From Nostocales cyanobacterium Centralia_MAG_434 (GTDB lineage: Bacteria; Cyanobacteriota; Cyanobacteriia; Cyanobacteriales; Nostocaceae): DNA of 46,015 nucleotides. The stretch is from positions 1-46,015 of the forward strand of contig JAJPJF010000325.1 of NCBI GenBank assembly GCA_021324415.1, written 5' to 3'. Under the pieces are notes generated by a model that had not been told where the DNA came from, searched no databases, and saw nothing but the letters and a program-made list of their open reading frames with translations. Position numbers and translations under genes: made by a program. Of this stretch, positions 1 through 9,118 are shown piece after piece; the first letter of the stretch is position 1, and each line of letters begins with the position of its first letter.

Positions 1-68
1 AGAAGATAAGTTAAACATGACCGGAATCAGCCGATCGGCTGATTCCGGTCATGTTTAACTTATCTTCT
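1..68. repeat. Perfect 68-bp palindrome at the window edge
   Basis: Bases 1-34 are the exact reverse complement of bases 35-68, with GATC at the centre and no loop. The right half is coding sequence of the NACHT gene that follows: the frame reads through Leu-Ile-Pro-Val-Met-Phe-Asn-Leu. The left half is therefore most simply a fold-back copy of that coding sequence. A loop-free palindrome this long is unstable in vivo and is a classic signature of a chimeric contig end. A real inverted junction is the alternative. Confidence 0.9.
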
Positions 69-1664
69 TGGGGAAGTAAGCGGCAAACAATTGCTAATTG
101 GCTAGTCGAGGAACTGAATAGTAAATATAAAGTTTCTAAAAAGCTTGGGAAAACTTGGATCGAAGATCAACAACTGCTGTTACTGCTGGATGGTCTGGAC
201 GAGGTCAAGGCTGAACATCGGGAGGCTTGCGTTCAAGCTATCAACCAATTTATGCAAGAGCACGGGGAAACAGAAATTGTAGTTTGTAGCCGTATCCGAG
301 ACTATGAAGCCCTTTCTATCCGCTTACAATTACGAGGTGCTATATACATTTGTTCATTAACTTCCGAGCAAGTTGATCGATTTTTGAATAAAACTGGTGA
401 ACAACTGGAAGCGGTAAAAATGCTGCTGCAGGAAGATACTGAACTTCAAGAGTTAGCAAAGTCTCCTTTGACACTCAGCATTATGACTTTGGCGTATCAA
501 GGCAAGACTGTAGAAGAACTATCCCAAACAGGTTCACTAGAAGAACGCCGCCAGCACCTATTCAATGCCTATATTGAACGGATGTTGAGGCGCAAGGGTG
601 AGCAGCAATATTCCAAAGTTCAAGTGAAACGTTGGCTGATTTGGCTAGCGCAGAGAATGTCTCAGGAGTCTCAAACAGTATTTCTTATTGAGCGAATGCA
701 GCCTACTTGGTTGGACAATCAAGCTCAAAGAATAGTTTACCGAATTGGAAGTGGGCTATTTGCTGTGTTAGCTATGATCCTGGTTCTTATCCTTAATGGA
801 AAAATGGATTTTGAGCGGGTTGGAGGGCTAATTTTTTTTGGTATTGGAGTGAGTAGAGGAGAGATAAAAACAGTTGAAACCCTTAAATGGTCTTGGCAAA
901 AAGCACTATCTGAGTTTATAAGGATGTTTAAGATTGGTCTGATTGTGGGGCTGATTATAGTGCTGTTTATTATGCTGGCTCTACAGCAATTTAATCTGTT
1001 CGTTTGGTTCATTTCTGCGGTGGTTATTGGGGTGTTTATTGGGTCGATTTTTCTGCCGATGTATGGATTTGTAATTTCAGATATAGAGACAAAAACGGTT
1101 CCAAATCAGGGGATTCAGATCTCTGCAAGGAGATCTATAATTTTGCAGATAGTTGGAGGATTGATTGGAGGACTGATTGGGTCGAGTCAAGGACTTGATG
1201 GGCTATTTACAGGGCTGGCTCTGGGATTGTTTGGAGCGCTAGGTGTTGGATTTTTTTTCGGTGGTTCTGCCAGCATTCAACACTTCACCTTACGTCTTAT
1301 TTTTTACTACAAGGGGTTTATGCCTTGGAACTATGCCCGCTTTCTTGACTATGCGGCCGAACGCATCTTCCTGCAAAAAGTCGGCGGTGGTTACATTTTC
1401 ATTCATCGGATGTTGCTGGAGCATTTTACCCAGATGGAGATGGAGCCAGTAACTATTCCAACAACTCCAAAAGTTTTAGGCGGATTGGGATTATTGGGAG
1501 CAGTAACAGTCTTTATTATTGCTTTCTACAACCTCATTATTTCTGTCTATAATTTCGGATTACCGCAGCAACCATCAACATACTCTAATCCAAATGAATA
1601 TCAACAAGTACCACAGCAACCTCCAACATATTCTAATCCAAATAGATACCAACAAGCCCCCTAA
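51..1664 (+). CDS. NACHT-type STAND NTPase with C-terminal membrane domain, 5'-truncated
   Basis: Only the C-terminal part is present. Counting from the Met at 51, the NACHT Walker B stretch LLLLLDGLDEV lies at about residues 42-52, followed by a sensor-like VVCSR (77-81) and an SPLTLSIM winged-helix-type segment. The Walker A loop is absent, and the open frame continues upstream into the edge palindrome, so 51 is not the true start. From about residue 230 the protein is membrane-embedded, with hydrophobic segments near 232-249, 293-311, 316-342, 363-405 and 475-500. The 363-405 segment is rich in glycine-zipper spacing (GGLIGGLIG). The tail (504-537) is two imperfect copies of a Pro-Gln/Tyr-Ser-Asn-Pro-Asn repeat. 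STAND NTPases act as ligand-triggered switches; many bacterial ones are anti-phage sensors. Whether this one is a defence protein is inference. Confidence 0.85.
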   Translation: MFNLSSWGSKRQTIANWLVEELNSKYKVSKKLGKTWIEDQQLLLLLDGLDEVKAEHREACVQAINQFMQEHGETEIVVCSRIRDYEALSIRLQLRGAIYICSLTSEQVDRFLNKTGEQLEAVKMLLQEDTELQELAKSPLTLSIMTLAYQGKTVEELSQTGSLEERRQHLFNAYIERMLRRKGEQQYSKVQVKRWLIWLAQRMSQESQTVFLIERMQPTWLDNQAQRIVYRIGSGLFAVLAMILVLILNGKMDFERVGGLIFFGIGVSRGEIKTVETLKWSWQKALSEFIRMFKIGLIVGLIIVLFIMLALQQFNLFVWFISAVVIGVFIGSIFLPMYGFVISDIETKTVPNQGIQISARRSIILQIVGGLIGGLIGSSQGLDGLFTGLALGLFGALGVGFFFGGSASIQHFTLRLIFYYKGFMPWNYARFLDYAAERIFLQKVGGGYIFIHRMLLEHFTQMEMEPVTIPTTPKVLGGLGLLGAVTVFIIAFYNLIISVYNFGLPQQPSTYSNPNEYQQVPQQPPTYSNPNRYQQAP

Positions 1665-1725
1665 TAATACAACTATAGCATGAAAACTTCGTTAACTTCC
1701 AGCTAAACAAGTTGACTTGTCTAGC

Positions 1726-1744
1726 AAAAATTTGTCAAATTTTT
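1726..1744. terminator. AT-rich perfect hairpin downstream of the NACHT gene
   Basis: A 9+1+9 perfect inverted repeat (AAAAATTTG T CAAATTTTT) lies about 60 bp after the NACHT stop codon. It ends in a T-run on the + strand. Position and T-run suggest a weak intrinsic terminator, but the stem is entirely A/T except for one G:C pair, so folding energy is low. Confidence 0.35.
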
Positions 1745-1879
1745 AAGCGTTCTCACCCGCTAAAATACGTTTATCGTTGTAATTTAAAATGGATCTCATT
1801 AATGTTCGCGCTTTGTTTTTTGACTCGCCTGAATATCACTACAACATGAAGCTGTGTAGATGCGTTTTTGTAACTTGAA

Positions 1880-2050
1880 GACACTCCACCACCCCCACAG
1901 CCAATAAAGCTGATCGCTGCTCTGCTGTTAACCCAGTCACACCTGTAATGTTCATCTCTTCATAAAGGCGATCTACCTTCAGGGTTTTTATACACTCAAG
2001 AGTTTCCATATCCACAGCTTTACTACATCATTTTGACTTGTATTTGAACT
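1880..2050 (-). pseudogene. Decayed duplicate of the 3' end of the WD40 STAND gene
   Basis: On the minus strand this stretch aligns almost base for base with the 3' end of the WD40 gene (about 2443-2610). Both encode [22 protein letters not shown]-like sequence, followed here by a divergent tail running on to a TAG. This copy has lost one base relative to the intact gene (CATATCCACAG versus CACATCCCACAG), which breaks the frame, and nothing upstream of the last blade is retained. It is a remnant left by duplication or recombination of the neighbouring gene. The small membrane protein gene at 2128 lies between the remnant and the intact copy. Confidence 0.8.
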
Positions 2051-2127
2051 TTGGTCAAAAGTTATATCTTGCATCTGTAAAGATAAATTGCAAACAAGAA
2101 AACACAAAGATTAAAGGTAATAGGGAA

Positions 2128-2349
2128 ATGTCTAACCAAGATAACAAAGAGAAGTCTAAAAAAAGTTTTGCTTGGCTTTATTGGGTGATAGGATTACTTG
2201 TTTTAAAATTTGTTTTTCCTGCGGTTGTAAATATGATGAATAAGCCAAATCAGGAACAATATCAACAAAGACAAATAGAACAGCAACTACAGCAAGAACG
2301 ACGACAACAACTGCAACGAGAACAATATAGATACACAAATACACCATAA
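2128..2349 (+). CDS. Small single-pass membrane protein with Gln-rich tail (hypothetical)
   Basis: This 73-residue protein begins MSNQDNKEKSKKSFAW. It has one hydrophobic helix (about residues 15-37, WLYWVIGLLVLKFVFPAVV) and then a strongly Gln/Arg-rich tail ending RYTNTP. The ATG at 2128 is preferred over the upstream start at 2038 because it has a GGGA purine stretch just before it, and because the upstream extension overlaps the antisense gene remnant. The tail composition (Q, Y, N, P) resembles the tail of the neighbouring NACHT membrane protein. No family was recognised and function is unknown. The simple composition leaves some doubt that it is expressed. Confidence 0.55.
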   Translation: MSNQDNKEKSKKSFAWLYWVIGLLVLKFVFPAVVNMMNKPNQEQYQQRQIEQQLQQERRQQLQREQYRYTNTP

Positions 2350-2433
2350 AAAAGATTCAGGACTTACGGAACTTGCGCAGTGTGATCGCCCCCTCACCAA
2401 ATATCTCTGAGAAGTGATTGCCAACAATAAAAC

Positions 2434-5400
2434 CTACCCCATACCTTCCACCGCCCCCAAAGCCAACAAAGACGATCGCTGAGCCACTGTCAACCCAGTC
2501 ACCCCCGTGATGTTCATCCCTTCATAAAGGCGATCCACCTTCAGGGTTTTTACACACTCAAGAGTTTCCACATCCCACAGCTTTACCACATCAGTTTGAC
2601 TCGTATGAACCAAAATACTACCAACACAATTAAAGCAAATATTGGATAATCCACTACTATGAGTATGCAAGACTCTGACATTAGTAAAATTATTCATATC
2701 CCACAAACGAATTGTTTGGTCAAAACTGGCGGAGGCCAAAGTGTAACCATCTTGACTAAAACAGACTGACCAAACACCAGCCGTATGTCCTTCCAACACT
2801 TTTATGCAAGTAAAGTTACTGGTATCCCAAAGTCGAATTGAGCCATCAAAACTAGCACTTGCGAGCATTTTACCATCCCGACTCCAAGAGACTGACCAGA
2901 TTGCATCAGTGTGACCAGGCAAAGTTGCGATGGATTTACCTTCACCCACATCCCATAACTTAACCAAGTAATCTTCACCACCTGTAGCTAAAATATTGCC
3001 ATCTGGACTAAAGCTCACTGACCAGATGATATTGGTGTGTCCTTCTAATGTTTTTATACATCTATACTTGAGAAGATACCACAACTTTACACTTGCGTCC
3101 TGACTTGCACTAGCCAAGATTTGACCATCAGGACTAAAGCTAACTGATGTTACTGCACTGCTATGACCCTTCATGGTTGTCATACAACGACCAGAAATGA
3201 CATCCCATAGCTTAATGCTTGTGTCATCACTGCCACTTGCTAATATGGAACCATCTGGACTAAAGCTAACTGACCATACCCAACCTGTGTGACCTTGTAA
3301 AATTTTACTAGAGTACCCAGACGCAACATTCCATAGCCAAACTGAACCATCTAAACTACCTGCTGCCAACATACTATCATCACAGTTAAAGCTGACCGAA
3401 AGCGCCCCACTGGAATGACCCTTTAAAGTTCTCTCGTACACACCTTTACTGACATCCCATATACGCACGCTGGAATCTTTACCAACACTCACTAAGATTC
3501 GACCATCTGAATTAAAACTGACTGAGAACACTTGACTAGTATGCCCGTGGAAAATTTTAACGCAAGCACTTTGCTCCACGTTCCACAACCTCACAGTGGA
3601 GTCAAAACTACCCGTAGCTATAGTTTGACCATCTGAACTAAAGCAAACTGACCACACCCAATCTTGATGACCGTGGAATATTTTGATGCAAGTATGTTGA
3701 CTCACATCCCATAACCGAACAGCGCGATCGCCACCTCCACTGGCAAGAGTTTTACCATCTGGACTGAAGCAAACCGAGCATATCCTACCAACATGACCTT
3801 GCAAAGTTTTGATACAGATACCTTGAGTAATATCCCATAAGCGGATTTCGCCATCTAGACTACCACTTGCTAGGGTACAACCATCAGGATTATAAGTGAC
3901 TGAAAATACCTCACTAGTGTGACCGTACAGCACTTTGAGACACTGACCTAAGCAGATATCCCACAATCTAATTGAATTATCACTACTGCTGCTTGCTAAA
4001 ATTTGACTATCCGGACTCCAAGCTACAGACCAAACAACATCTGTGTGTTGATCTAAAATCTTTAAGCAATCCCCCGTTTGTACATCCCACAATTTGACTA
4101 ATTTATCTAGACTACAACTTGCCAGGGTTTGCCCGGAAGGACTAAAGGCAACTGTCCAAACCACACCTTCATGTCCTTGAAATGTCAACAAGTTTTTTCC
4201 ATCCGCCACTTGCCACAAATGAATTTGCCCATCAATATCACCCGTAGCCAACAGTTTTCCATCTGGACTTAAGGCAAGTGCATAATTACTCTTCAAGCTT
4301 GTCGCAAACACAGACTGATCAAAAGTTGTATTTTGGAAGTTCACTCCAGCTAAATTGACATGCTGTAAGTCAGCTTGCCTAATGCTCAAATTTGAGAAAT
4401 CATACCCTTGTAAATTGACTTGCAAATGCGCTAACAAGTTCAGGACGTTCCCCCCAGCATACCCTGCTAATATTGCAGCTTGATGTCTTTGCTGTTTTAT
4501 AACATCCTGCAATAAAACGACAAGCTTTTGTTGACTGCCCAATTCTATTAACAGTTGCTCAAGCAAGGGTTTGACAATGAGTTGCTTTTGTGTGTCCTGG
4601 ATATAGTCTTTGGCTGTTGCTTTGATGAAAGCATGGGTTTGAAACAAGCGTAAACGAACAGACGTTTCTCTTACTAATTCTTGATTAACTTGTTCAACCA
4701 ATCGCTGTGTCGTATATTCCATCACGACTGGTTGCAGAAAGAAATGCTCGCCGCTTTTTTCAATTAATGAGCGTTGCAATAAGGATTTAACAGCTTGCGG
4801 CAATTGACGCTGGGAGGAAGATGTTACTATATCCTCAGTTAACTCCGCAAGGGATACTGGCTCTCGATTAATTGCTAACCAGTACATGACTTCCTCTTCT
4901 ACCGCCGACAAACGCTGAAACTGGCGTTCTAACAAGTCACCGATATCCTCAAAAATTATTGTCCCCTGTTGCATATACTCCAAAATGGGAGCAATCTTAC
5001 CATTGAAAAGCTCTTGGGTTCCGGCTGCTACCATCTTGAGTGCTAAGGGATTACCCCCGTAATGCTCAATGAGTACTTGCCATTCTTGTTCTGTACCCGT
5101 GAATTGTCCTTTTTGCCGAAATAACTGTTGTCCCTCGGTAAAATTTAATCCTCTTAGTTGCAAACATTTAACCTTTGCTCCCTCTCCTTCTAACGGGATC
5201 ATTTCTCTTGGTTTTTCTCTGGAAGTCACCAAGACGCAACTCTTTGATGGGACTTCCCCAACGCGCTTGAGTATTTGCCCATACCCCTCATAATCAGGAC
5301 GACACTGCCCTACTTGATGACTACTTAAAATTGTCTCAAAATTGTCTAAAATCAGCAAACAACGGTGATTTATCAAACATTCCATCAGCTTCGATAGTTT

Positions 5401-6012
5401 TCCATCAAAGCTTTCAGGTATCACCATGTCTTCTCTCAATGACCATAGCAAAAATTGCAGTATGCTAGTTAACTTGTCCTCTACTGGTGGTGCATTTTGC
5501 ATGCTTCGCCACACGACTACCTCAAAGTCAGTTTGAATTTGTCGCCCCAATTTTACTGCTAGAGTGCTTTTGCCAATCCCACCAATCCCCAACAGCCCAA
5601 CTAAACGACACCGTTCTTGTAAAACCCATTGCCGTAACTGCAATAATTCATCACTGCGACCATAAAATACAGATACATCCGGCGCTTCTCCCCAGTCATG
5701 CTGTGGGTTTACTTTTCGAGTTTCTAGTTCTTCACAAGCAGCGGTTGGCTGGGTATAATCATTCTTGGAAAGTTCCAAATTAAAAGCAGCGAAGGCAAAT
5801 TGCAACGAACTCCGATCCACAGGTTCGGCTCTCCCCAGTATTCTAGAGATAGTGTGGATGGCTAAATGAGTGCGATCGCTCAGTTCCTCCAAAGTAAAAT
5901 TGTTGCCACCATTCTCTTCTAACTCGGCTGTAACTTTTGCAGATTGGAGCTTATCCCAGCCTTGAAGGGTGAGTATAACGCCCCGATTGCGTCGTGTTTT
6001 TTGTTGTTTCAT
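2434..6012 (-). CDS. STAND ATPase: HTH, NB-ARC-type NTPase, pentapeptide-like linker and 14 WD40 repeats
   Basis: The protein is 1192 residues from the ATG at 6012. An N-terminal helical, HTH-like region (about 15-85) is followed by the NTPase, with a P-loop [12 protein letters not shown] at about 139-150 and Walker [10 protein letters not shown] at about 218-226. A helical arm follows, then a short pentapeptide-like stretch ([20 protein letters not shown]). The C-terminal half (about 585-1155) carries 14 GH...LWD repeats, enough for two seven-bladed propellers. STAND proteins of this layout oligomerise on ligand binding by the propeller; no effector domain other than the N-terminal helical region is visible. 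I chose ATG 6012 over a TTG at 6030 because AGGTGA sits 5 nt upstream and the decayed 5' duplicate preserves this same ATG. The gene is flanked by degenerate copies of both its ends. Confidence 0.9.
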   Translation of the reverse strand: MKQQKTRRNRGVILTLQGWDKLQSAKVTAELEENGGNNFTLEELSDRTHLAIHTISRILGRAEPVDRSSLQFAFAAFNLELSKNDYTQPTAACEELETRKVNPQHDWGEAPDVSVFYGRSDELLQLRQWVLQERCRLVGLLGIGGIGKSTLAVKLGRQIQTDFEVVVWRSMQNAPPVEDKLTSILQFLLWSLREDMVIPESFDGKLSKLMECLINHRCLLILDNFETILSSHQVGQCRPDYEGYGQILKRVGEVPSKSCVLVTSREKPREMIPLEGEGAKVKCLQLRGLNFTEGQQLFRQKGQFTGTEQEWQVLIEHYGGNPLALKMVAAGTQELFNGKIAPILEYMQQGTIIFEDIGDLLERQFQRLSAVEEEVMYWLAINREPVSLAELTEDIVTSSSQRQLPQAVKSLLQRSLIEKSGEHFFLQPVVMEYTTQRLVEQVNQELVRETSVRLRLFQTHAFIKATAKDYIQDTQKQLIVKPLLEQLLIELGSQQKLVVLLQDVIKQQRHQAAILAGYAGGNVLNLLAHLQVNLQGYDFSNLSIRQADLQHVNLAGVNFQNTTFDQSVFATSLKSNYALALSPDGKLLATGDIDGQIHLWQVADGKNLLTFQGHEGVVWTVAFSPSGQTLASCSLDKLVKLWDVQTGDCLKILDQHTDVVWSVAWSPDSQILASSSSDNSIRLWDICLGQCLKVLYGHTSEVFSVTYNPDGCTLASGSLDGEIRLWDITQGICIKTLQGHVGRICSVCFSPDGKTLASGGGDRAVRLWDVSQHTCIKIFHGHQDWVWSVCFSSDGQTIATGSFDSTVRLWNVEQSACVKIFHGHTSQVFSVSFNSDGRILVSVGKDSSVRIWDVSKGVYERTLKGHSSGALSVSFNCDDSMLAAGSLDGSVWLWNVASGYSSKILQGHTGWVWSVSFSPDGSILASGSDDTSIKLWDVISGRCMTTMKGHSSAVTSVSFSPDGQILASASQDASVKLWYLLKYRCIKTLEGHTNIIWSVSFSPDGNILATGGEDYLVKLWDVGEGKSIATLPGHTDAIWSVSWSRDGKMLASASFDGSIRLWDTSNFTCIKVLEGHTAGVWSVCFSQDGYTLASASFDQTIRLWDMNNFTNVRVLHTHSSGLSNICFNCVGSILVHTSQTDVVKLWDVETLECVKTLKVDRLYEGMNITGVTGLTVAQRSSLLALGAVEGMG

Positions 6013-6127
6013 TCGCTTCACCTGAAACAAACTGCAGATTGGAGCTTATCTCAGCCTTGAAGGGTGAGTACTACGCTCCGATTGCGTCATGTTTTTTGCT
6101 GTTTCATTGCGTCATGTAAAACGCAGT
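5938..6127 (-). repeat. Tandem duplication of the WD40 gene 5' end, second copy decayed
   Basis: About 76 bp starting TGCAGATTGGAGC (5938) recur 95 bp further on (from 6033) with about six substitutions. The outer copy also begins ATGAAACAGCAAAAAACA on the minus strand but reaches TGA at codon 7, so it encodes nothing. The 95-bp offset is not a multiple of three. The repeat is a local tandem duplication covering the first ~25 codons and the leader of the STAND gene. Confidence 0.85.
6018..6023 (-). promoter_or_regulatory. Shine-Dalgarno AGGTGA deciding the WD40 gene start
   Basis: On the minus strand AGGTGA lies 5 nt before the ATG at 6012. It falls inside the coding sequence if the alternative TTG start at 6030 is used, which argues against the longer form. 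Confidence 0.6.
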
Positions 6128-6322
6128 AGATATCATCATTAAACGATATTAAGGTACTAAGGTACAGTCACAGAAGCAGTTAGGAAGAGCAAAGTAGCCT
6201 GTACTTAATATGATACAAACGTTGTTTTCAAGGTTGTTGGGCGATAAGCCGGAAGCTTGAGTATAATCACACAAGCTGTTACCAGGGGCGACAATAAGTT
6301 GCGCTGATTTTTCCATTGCTGG

Positions 6323-7825
6323 ATGATAAGCAGTATCAGCAAAAAACCACCCTTTGATATGACACCTGCGACAAATCCTTCAAACAAACCCCCAAAGCTG
6401 CAACGCAATACACTACAAATACGCCATGCGATGATCATGGCAGTCGCTGCGATGTCTCCAGTAGGTTCCATATTTTACAATACCATTCCACAAGCGGGAC
6501 TCGTCGGTGCAGCGATGCCATTGTGCTACATCATTGGTTTTGGGGTAGTTCTGCTGGTTGCTCATCAAATCAACATTATGGCAGCCGAGTTCCCCACGAG
6601 TGGCTCGTTGTATACCTTTGTGACTCAAGGATTAGGAGTGCCCTGGGGCTTCCTCACTGGCTGGTTGAGCTTAACCTTTGGTATCGTGGCTATTCCTGCT
6701 ATCTTTGTAGCAATGAGTGCGAATTTTCAAGAACTGATACCGTACTGGCTGGACATCCACTTAAACTGGATAGTATGGTATTGCTTGTTCACTTTGATCG
6801 TCGGGGCAGTGTGTTATCTCGGCATTCGCTTCTCGCTGCAATTGGATCTGACGCTATTTATGTTTGAACTCGGCGTTTGTCTGTTGCTCGCGCTCATTGT
6901 GCTCATGCAAGCTAGCAAAACCGGACAACTGACGCTCGTACCCTTCACGCTGACGGGATTACCACAGCACAGTAACCTAGTTGGCGGTGTCATTTTGTCT
7001 ATTTTCAGTTTTATCGGGTTTGAATCCGCAACCACATTGGGTGAAGAAGTTCAACAGCCCCGACACTCAATTCCAAAAGCAACTGCGATCGCCTTAGCTT
7101 CTGTCAGTGTATTCTATGTGCTGATGTCGTATGTAGCAACCCTAGGATATGGCACCCATAACATGGCAGCCTTTGCCCAAGATGCTGCCCCCTTGAACAC
7201 GATCGCTCGCCACGTTTGGGGCAATGGGTTTGCCTTATTGATTGATTTTGCAGGAATTATTGCCGGATATACCTGTGCCGTTGCCTTTCTAAATAGTGCT
7301 GCTCGGATTGTCTATGCCATAAGTAGAGAAGAACTATTTCCCCGTTGGTTGGCGCACATTCATCCCAGCTATCGTACACCAACAAATGCCATTCTTGCGT
7401 TAAGCGGTTGTTCTGCATTTGTGGGGTTAGGGTTGGGAATGCTGTGGACACCGATTCAGGCATATACCTTTCTGGGAACAGTCTTAACACTGGCTGCTCT
7501 GGCGATCTATGGATTAGTTAGTTTGGCATGTTTTCGATATTTTTCGACAAAACGCCGCACTCAGTTAGAGCAAAACTCTACGAATCGCTTTGATTGGTTG
7601 CGTCATGCTCTGTTACCTTGGCTCTCAATAATTGCGATTAGTTGTATTTTAATTGGTATCCTTTATCCCCCTCCACCAGCACCGCTTCACTTAGCACCAG
7701 TTGTCGCTTTGATTTGGCTATTGCTGGGCATCGGAGTGCTAAGGTTCCTACAAGTTCACAATCCCGTTGCTGTTCGTCAGGCAAGTAGACTATTTGTAGT
7801 TGATGAAACTGAAACTCTCAGTTAA
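6323..7825 (+). CDS. APC-superfamily amino acid/amine permease
   Basis: The protein is 500 residues from 6323, or 488 from the ATG at 6359 (MTPATNPSNKPPKLQRN); no clear Shine-Dalgarno decides between them. It is an integral membrane transporter with about 12 hydrophobic helices. The first helix region carries the APC signature (AVAAMSPVGSIFY, then PQAGLVGAAMPL), and the sixth has FIGFESATTLGEEVQQPRHSIPKA, the conserved FxGFE...E...PRR/HxIPKA motif. Length and motif order fit amino acid or polyamine uptake at the plasma membrane by H+ or Na+ symport. The substrate cannot be read from sequence. It is a single gene with no obvious operon partner. Confidence 0.9.
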   Translation: MISSISKKPPFDMTPATNPSNKPPKLQRNTLQIRHAMIMAVAAMSPVGSIFYNTIPQAGLVGAAMPLCYIIGFGVVLLVAHQINIMAAEFPTSGSLYTFVTQGLGVPWGFLTGWLSLTFGIVAIPAIFVAMSANFQELIPYWLDIHLNWIVWYCLFTLIVGAVCYLGIRFSLQLDLTLFMFELGVCLLLALIVLMQASKTGQLTLVPFTLTGLPQHSNLVGGVILSIFSFIGFESATTLGEEVQQPRHSIPKATAIALASVSVFYVLMSYVATLGYGTHNMAAFAQDAAPLNTIARHVWGNGFALLIDFAGIIAGYTCAVAFLNSAARIVYAISREELFPRWLAHIHPSYRTPTNAILALSGCSAFVGLGLGMLWTPIQAYTFLGTVLTLAALAIYGLVSLACFRYFSTKRRTQLEQNSTNRFDWLRHALLPWLSIIAISCILIGILYPPPPAPLHLAPVVALIWLLLGIGVLRFLQVHNPVAVRQASRLFVVDETETLS

Positions 7826-7845
7826 GTAAGTAGGTCATCGAGAAT

Positions 7846-7902
7846 AAACGATTATTTGTTAAGGTCGGGCATAAGGCATGGAGCATGGGCAGAAAACAAG
7901 AG
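7846..7902. repeat. Dispersed repeat copy 1 (GGGCATG-containing)
   Basis: This stretch shares a block starting AAACGATTATTTGTTAAGG with a second copy at 13330-13387. Both continue into short GGCATGG-type repeats and end ACAAGAG. Both copies are intergenic. The GGGCATGGGGCATG type of short repeat is common between genes of heterocyst-forming cyanobacteria. Confidence 0.75.
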
Positions 7903-8093
7903 ATTTAAAATTCGTTAACATAGTTGGCTTTATTTCCACCGCCTTACTTAGTTAGACAAAATTAAATTCATTCACACTTCAACATGTCTTATTGGTTTTC
8001 GTTGTGTGGTTCATGTGTAGTAGGATTGGAACGTGAAGTCCTAGCTGAATGCTCACGCATTATCTCTTGACGACCAATCCAGCTTCCATCAAC

Positions 8094-8909
8094 GTGAAAA
8101 CAGACACAATATTCTATCGCCTATTCCAAAGCTTCCCCAGCATTTTTTTTGAACTGATCAACCAACCCCCAGAAACTGCTGATACCTACCAGTTTTCATC
8201 CATCGAAGTCAAACAACTTGCTTTCCGCATTGATGGTGTGTTTCTCCCCAAAAGTAATGCATCTTCTCCCATTTACTTTGTTGAAGTTCAATTCCAACCT
8301 GATAAAAAATTCTACTCTCGCTTCTTTACGGAAATTTTTCTTTACCTGGATAAAACTGAACTGACCAACAATTGGCGTGGAGTTGTGGTTTATCCAAGCA
8401 GTAGTGTTGATATCGCAGAGACTGAACGGTATATTGAATTACTCACATCCGGACGAATTAGGCGTATTTATCTTGATGAATTAGACTCTGCTGCAGAACA
8501 GTCAATTGGTATTGGTACAGTTAAACTAGTTATAGAGCCCGAGTCTAGTGCAGCAGAAAAAGCGAGAAAGTTAATAAACCTCACCAAACAACAAATAACT
8601 GATGAAATTACTCAACGGGAATTTCTTGAATTAATTGAGACAATTATTATCTATAAATTTCCCAAGAAAAGTCGGGAGGAAATAGAAAAAATGTTGGGAT
8701 TAAGTGAGTTAAAGCAAACTAGAGTTTATCAAGAAGCTAAACTAGAAGGCAAACTAGAAGGCAAACTAGAAGGCAAACTAGAAGGCAAACTAGAGGCTGT
8801 CCCGTTTATGTTAAGCTTGGGAGCAACTTTAGAACAAATAGCTGAGGCTTTAGGAATAGACGTTGAGTTAGTGAGGCTAGTAGCTGTCAAACTTAACATG
8901 AATCAGTAA
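8094..8909 (+). CDS. DUF2887 family protein (PD-(D/E)XK / Rpn nuclease-like)
   Basis: The protein is 271 residues from a GTG at 8094 (MKTDTIFYRLFQSFPSIFFE). Family members usually begin MKTDxxFYxxF, so the ATG at 8049, which adds 15 residues, is less likely; neither start has a good ribosome site. The core contains FRIDGVFLPK followed by YFVEVQFQPD, matching the D...ExQ pattern of PD-(D/E)XK nuclease folds. The family resembles Rpn recombination-promoting nucleases and is expanded in cyanobacteria. A run of (KLEG)n encoded by exact 12-bp repeats links the fold to a helical C-terminus (SLGATLEQIAEALG). The biological role is unknown; a recombination or mobile-element link is inferred from the family. 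Confidence 0.85.
   Translation: MKTDTIFYRLFQSFPSIFFELINQPPETADTYQFSSIEVKQLAFRIDGVFLPKSNASSPIYFVEVQFQPDKKFYSRFFTEIFLYLDKTELTNNWRGVVVYPSSSVDIAETERYIELLTSGRIRRIYLDELDSAAEQSIGIGTVKLVIEPESSAAEKARKLINLTKQQITDEITQREFLELIETIIIYKFPKKSREEIEKMLGLSELKQTRVYQEAKLEGKLEGKLEGKLEGKLEAVPFMLSLGATLEQIAEALGIDVELVRLVAVKLNMNQ
8739..8795 (+). repeat. In-frame 12-bp tandem repeat (AAACTAGAAGGC, 4 exact units plus a partial)
   Basis: Four exact 12-bp units (8739-8786) and a fifth altered unit lie inside the DUF2887 gene and encode Lys-Leu-Glu-Gly repeats. The 12-bp period keeps the frame, so slippage would change linker length without truncating the protein. Confidence 0.95.
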
Positions 8910-8950
8910 GCAAGCGATGCATCAAACACTAACGAGGGAGCAGCTTTAAA

Positions 8951-9115
8951 ATAAGTCTTCTATGGAGTCATCAGCTAGGTTTGTATTTGGGAATTCATCA
9001 GGGACTACTACGCTTTTTTACACCACTTGGGCAGCTTGTACCAACACCTGAAGAAACCGCAGAACGGTTGGCAGCAAAGCTACGCGAGTTAAATATTGAT
9101 CCAGATACAATTTAA
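8951..9115 (+). pseudogene. 3' fragment of a Uma2-family endonuclease gene
   Basis: One frame reads WSHQLGLYLGIHQGLLRF, then PTPEETAERLAAKLRELN and IDPDTI before TAA at 9113. This matches the C-terminal end of Uma2-type PD-(D/E)XK proteins, which typically end ERLAxKLRELGIDP. The catalytic core is missing and the frame is closed by a stop at 8930, so only about 55 codons of the original remain. Confidence 0.7.
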
Positions 9116-9118
9116 TAG

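Noticed and set aside
2357-2383. AGGACTTACGGAACTTGCGC, similar to ends of some cyanobacterial insertion elements
   Set aside because: Only one copy is seen, with no partner inverted repeat or target duplication.
6205-6471. 88-codon minus-strand ORF before the permease
   Set aside because: It overlaps the permease 5' coding region and shows no protein-family feature.
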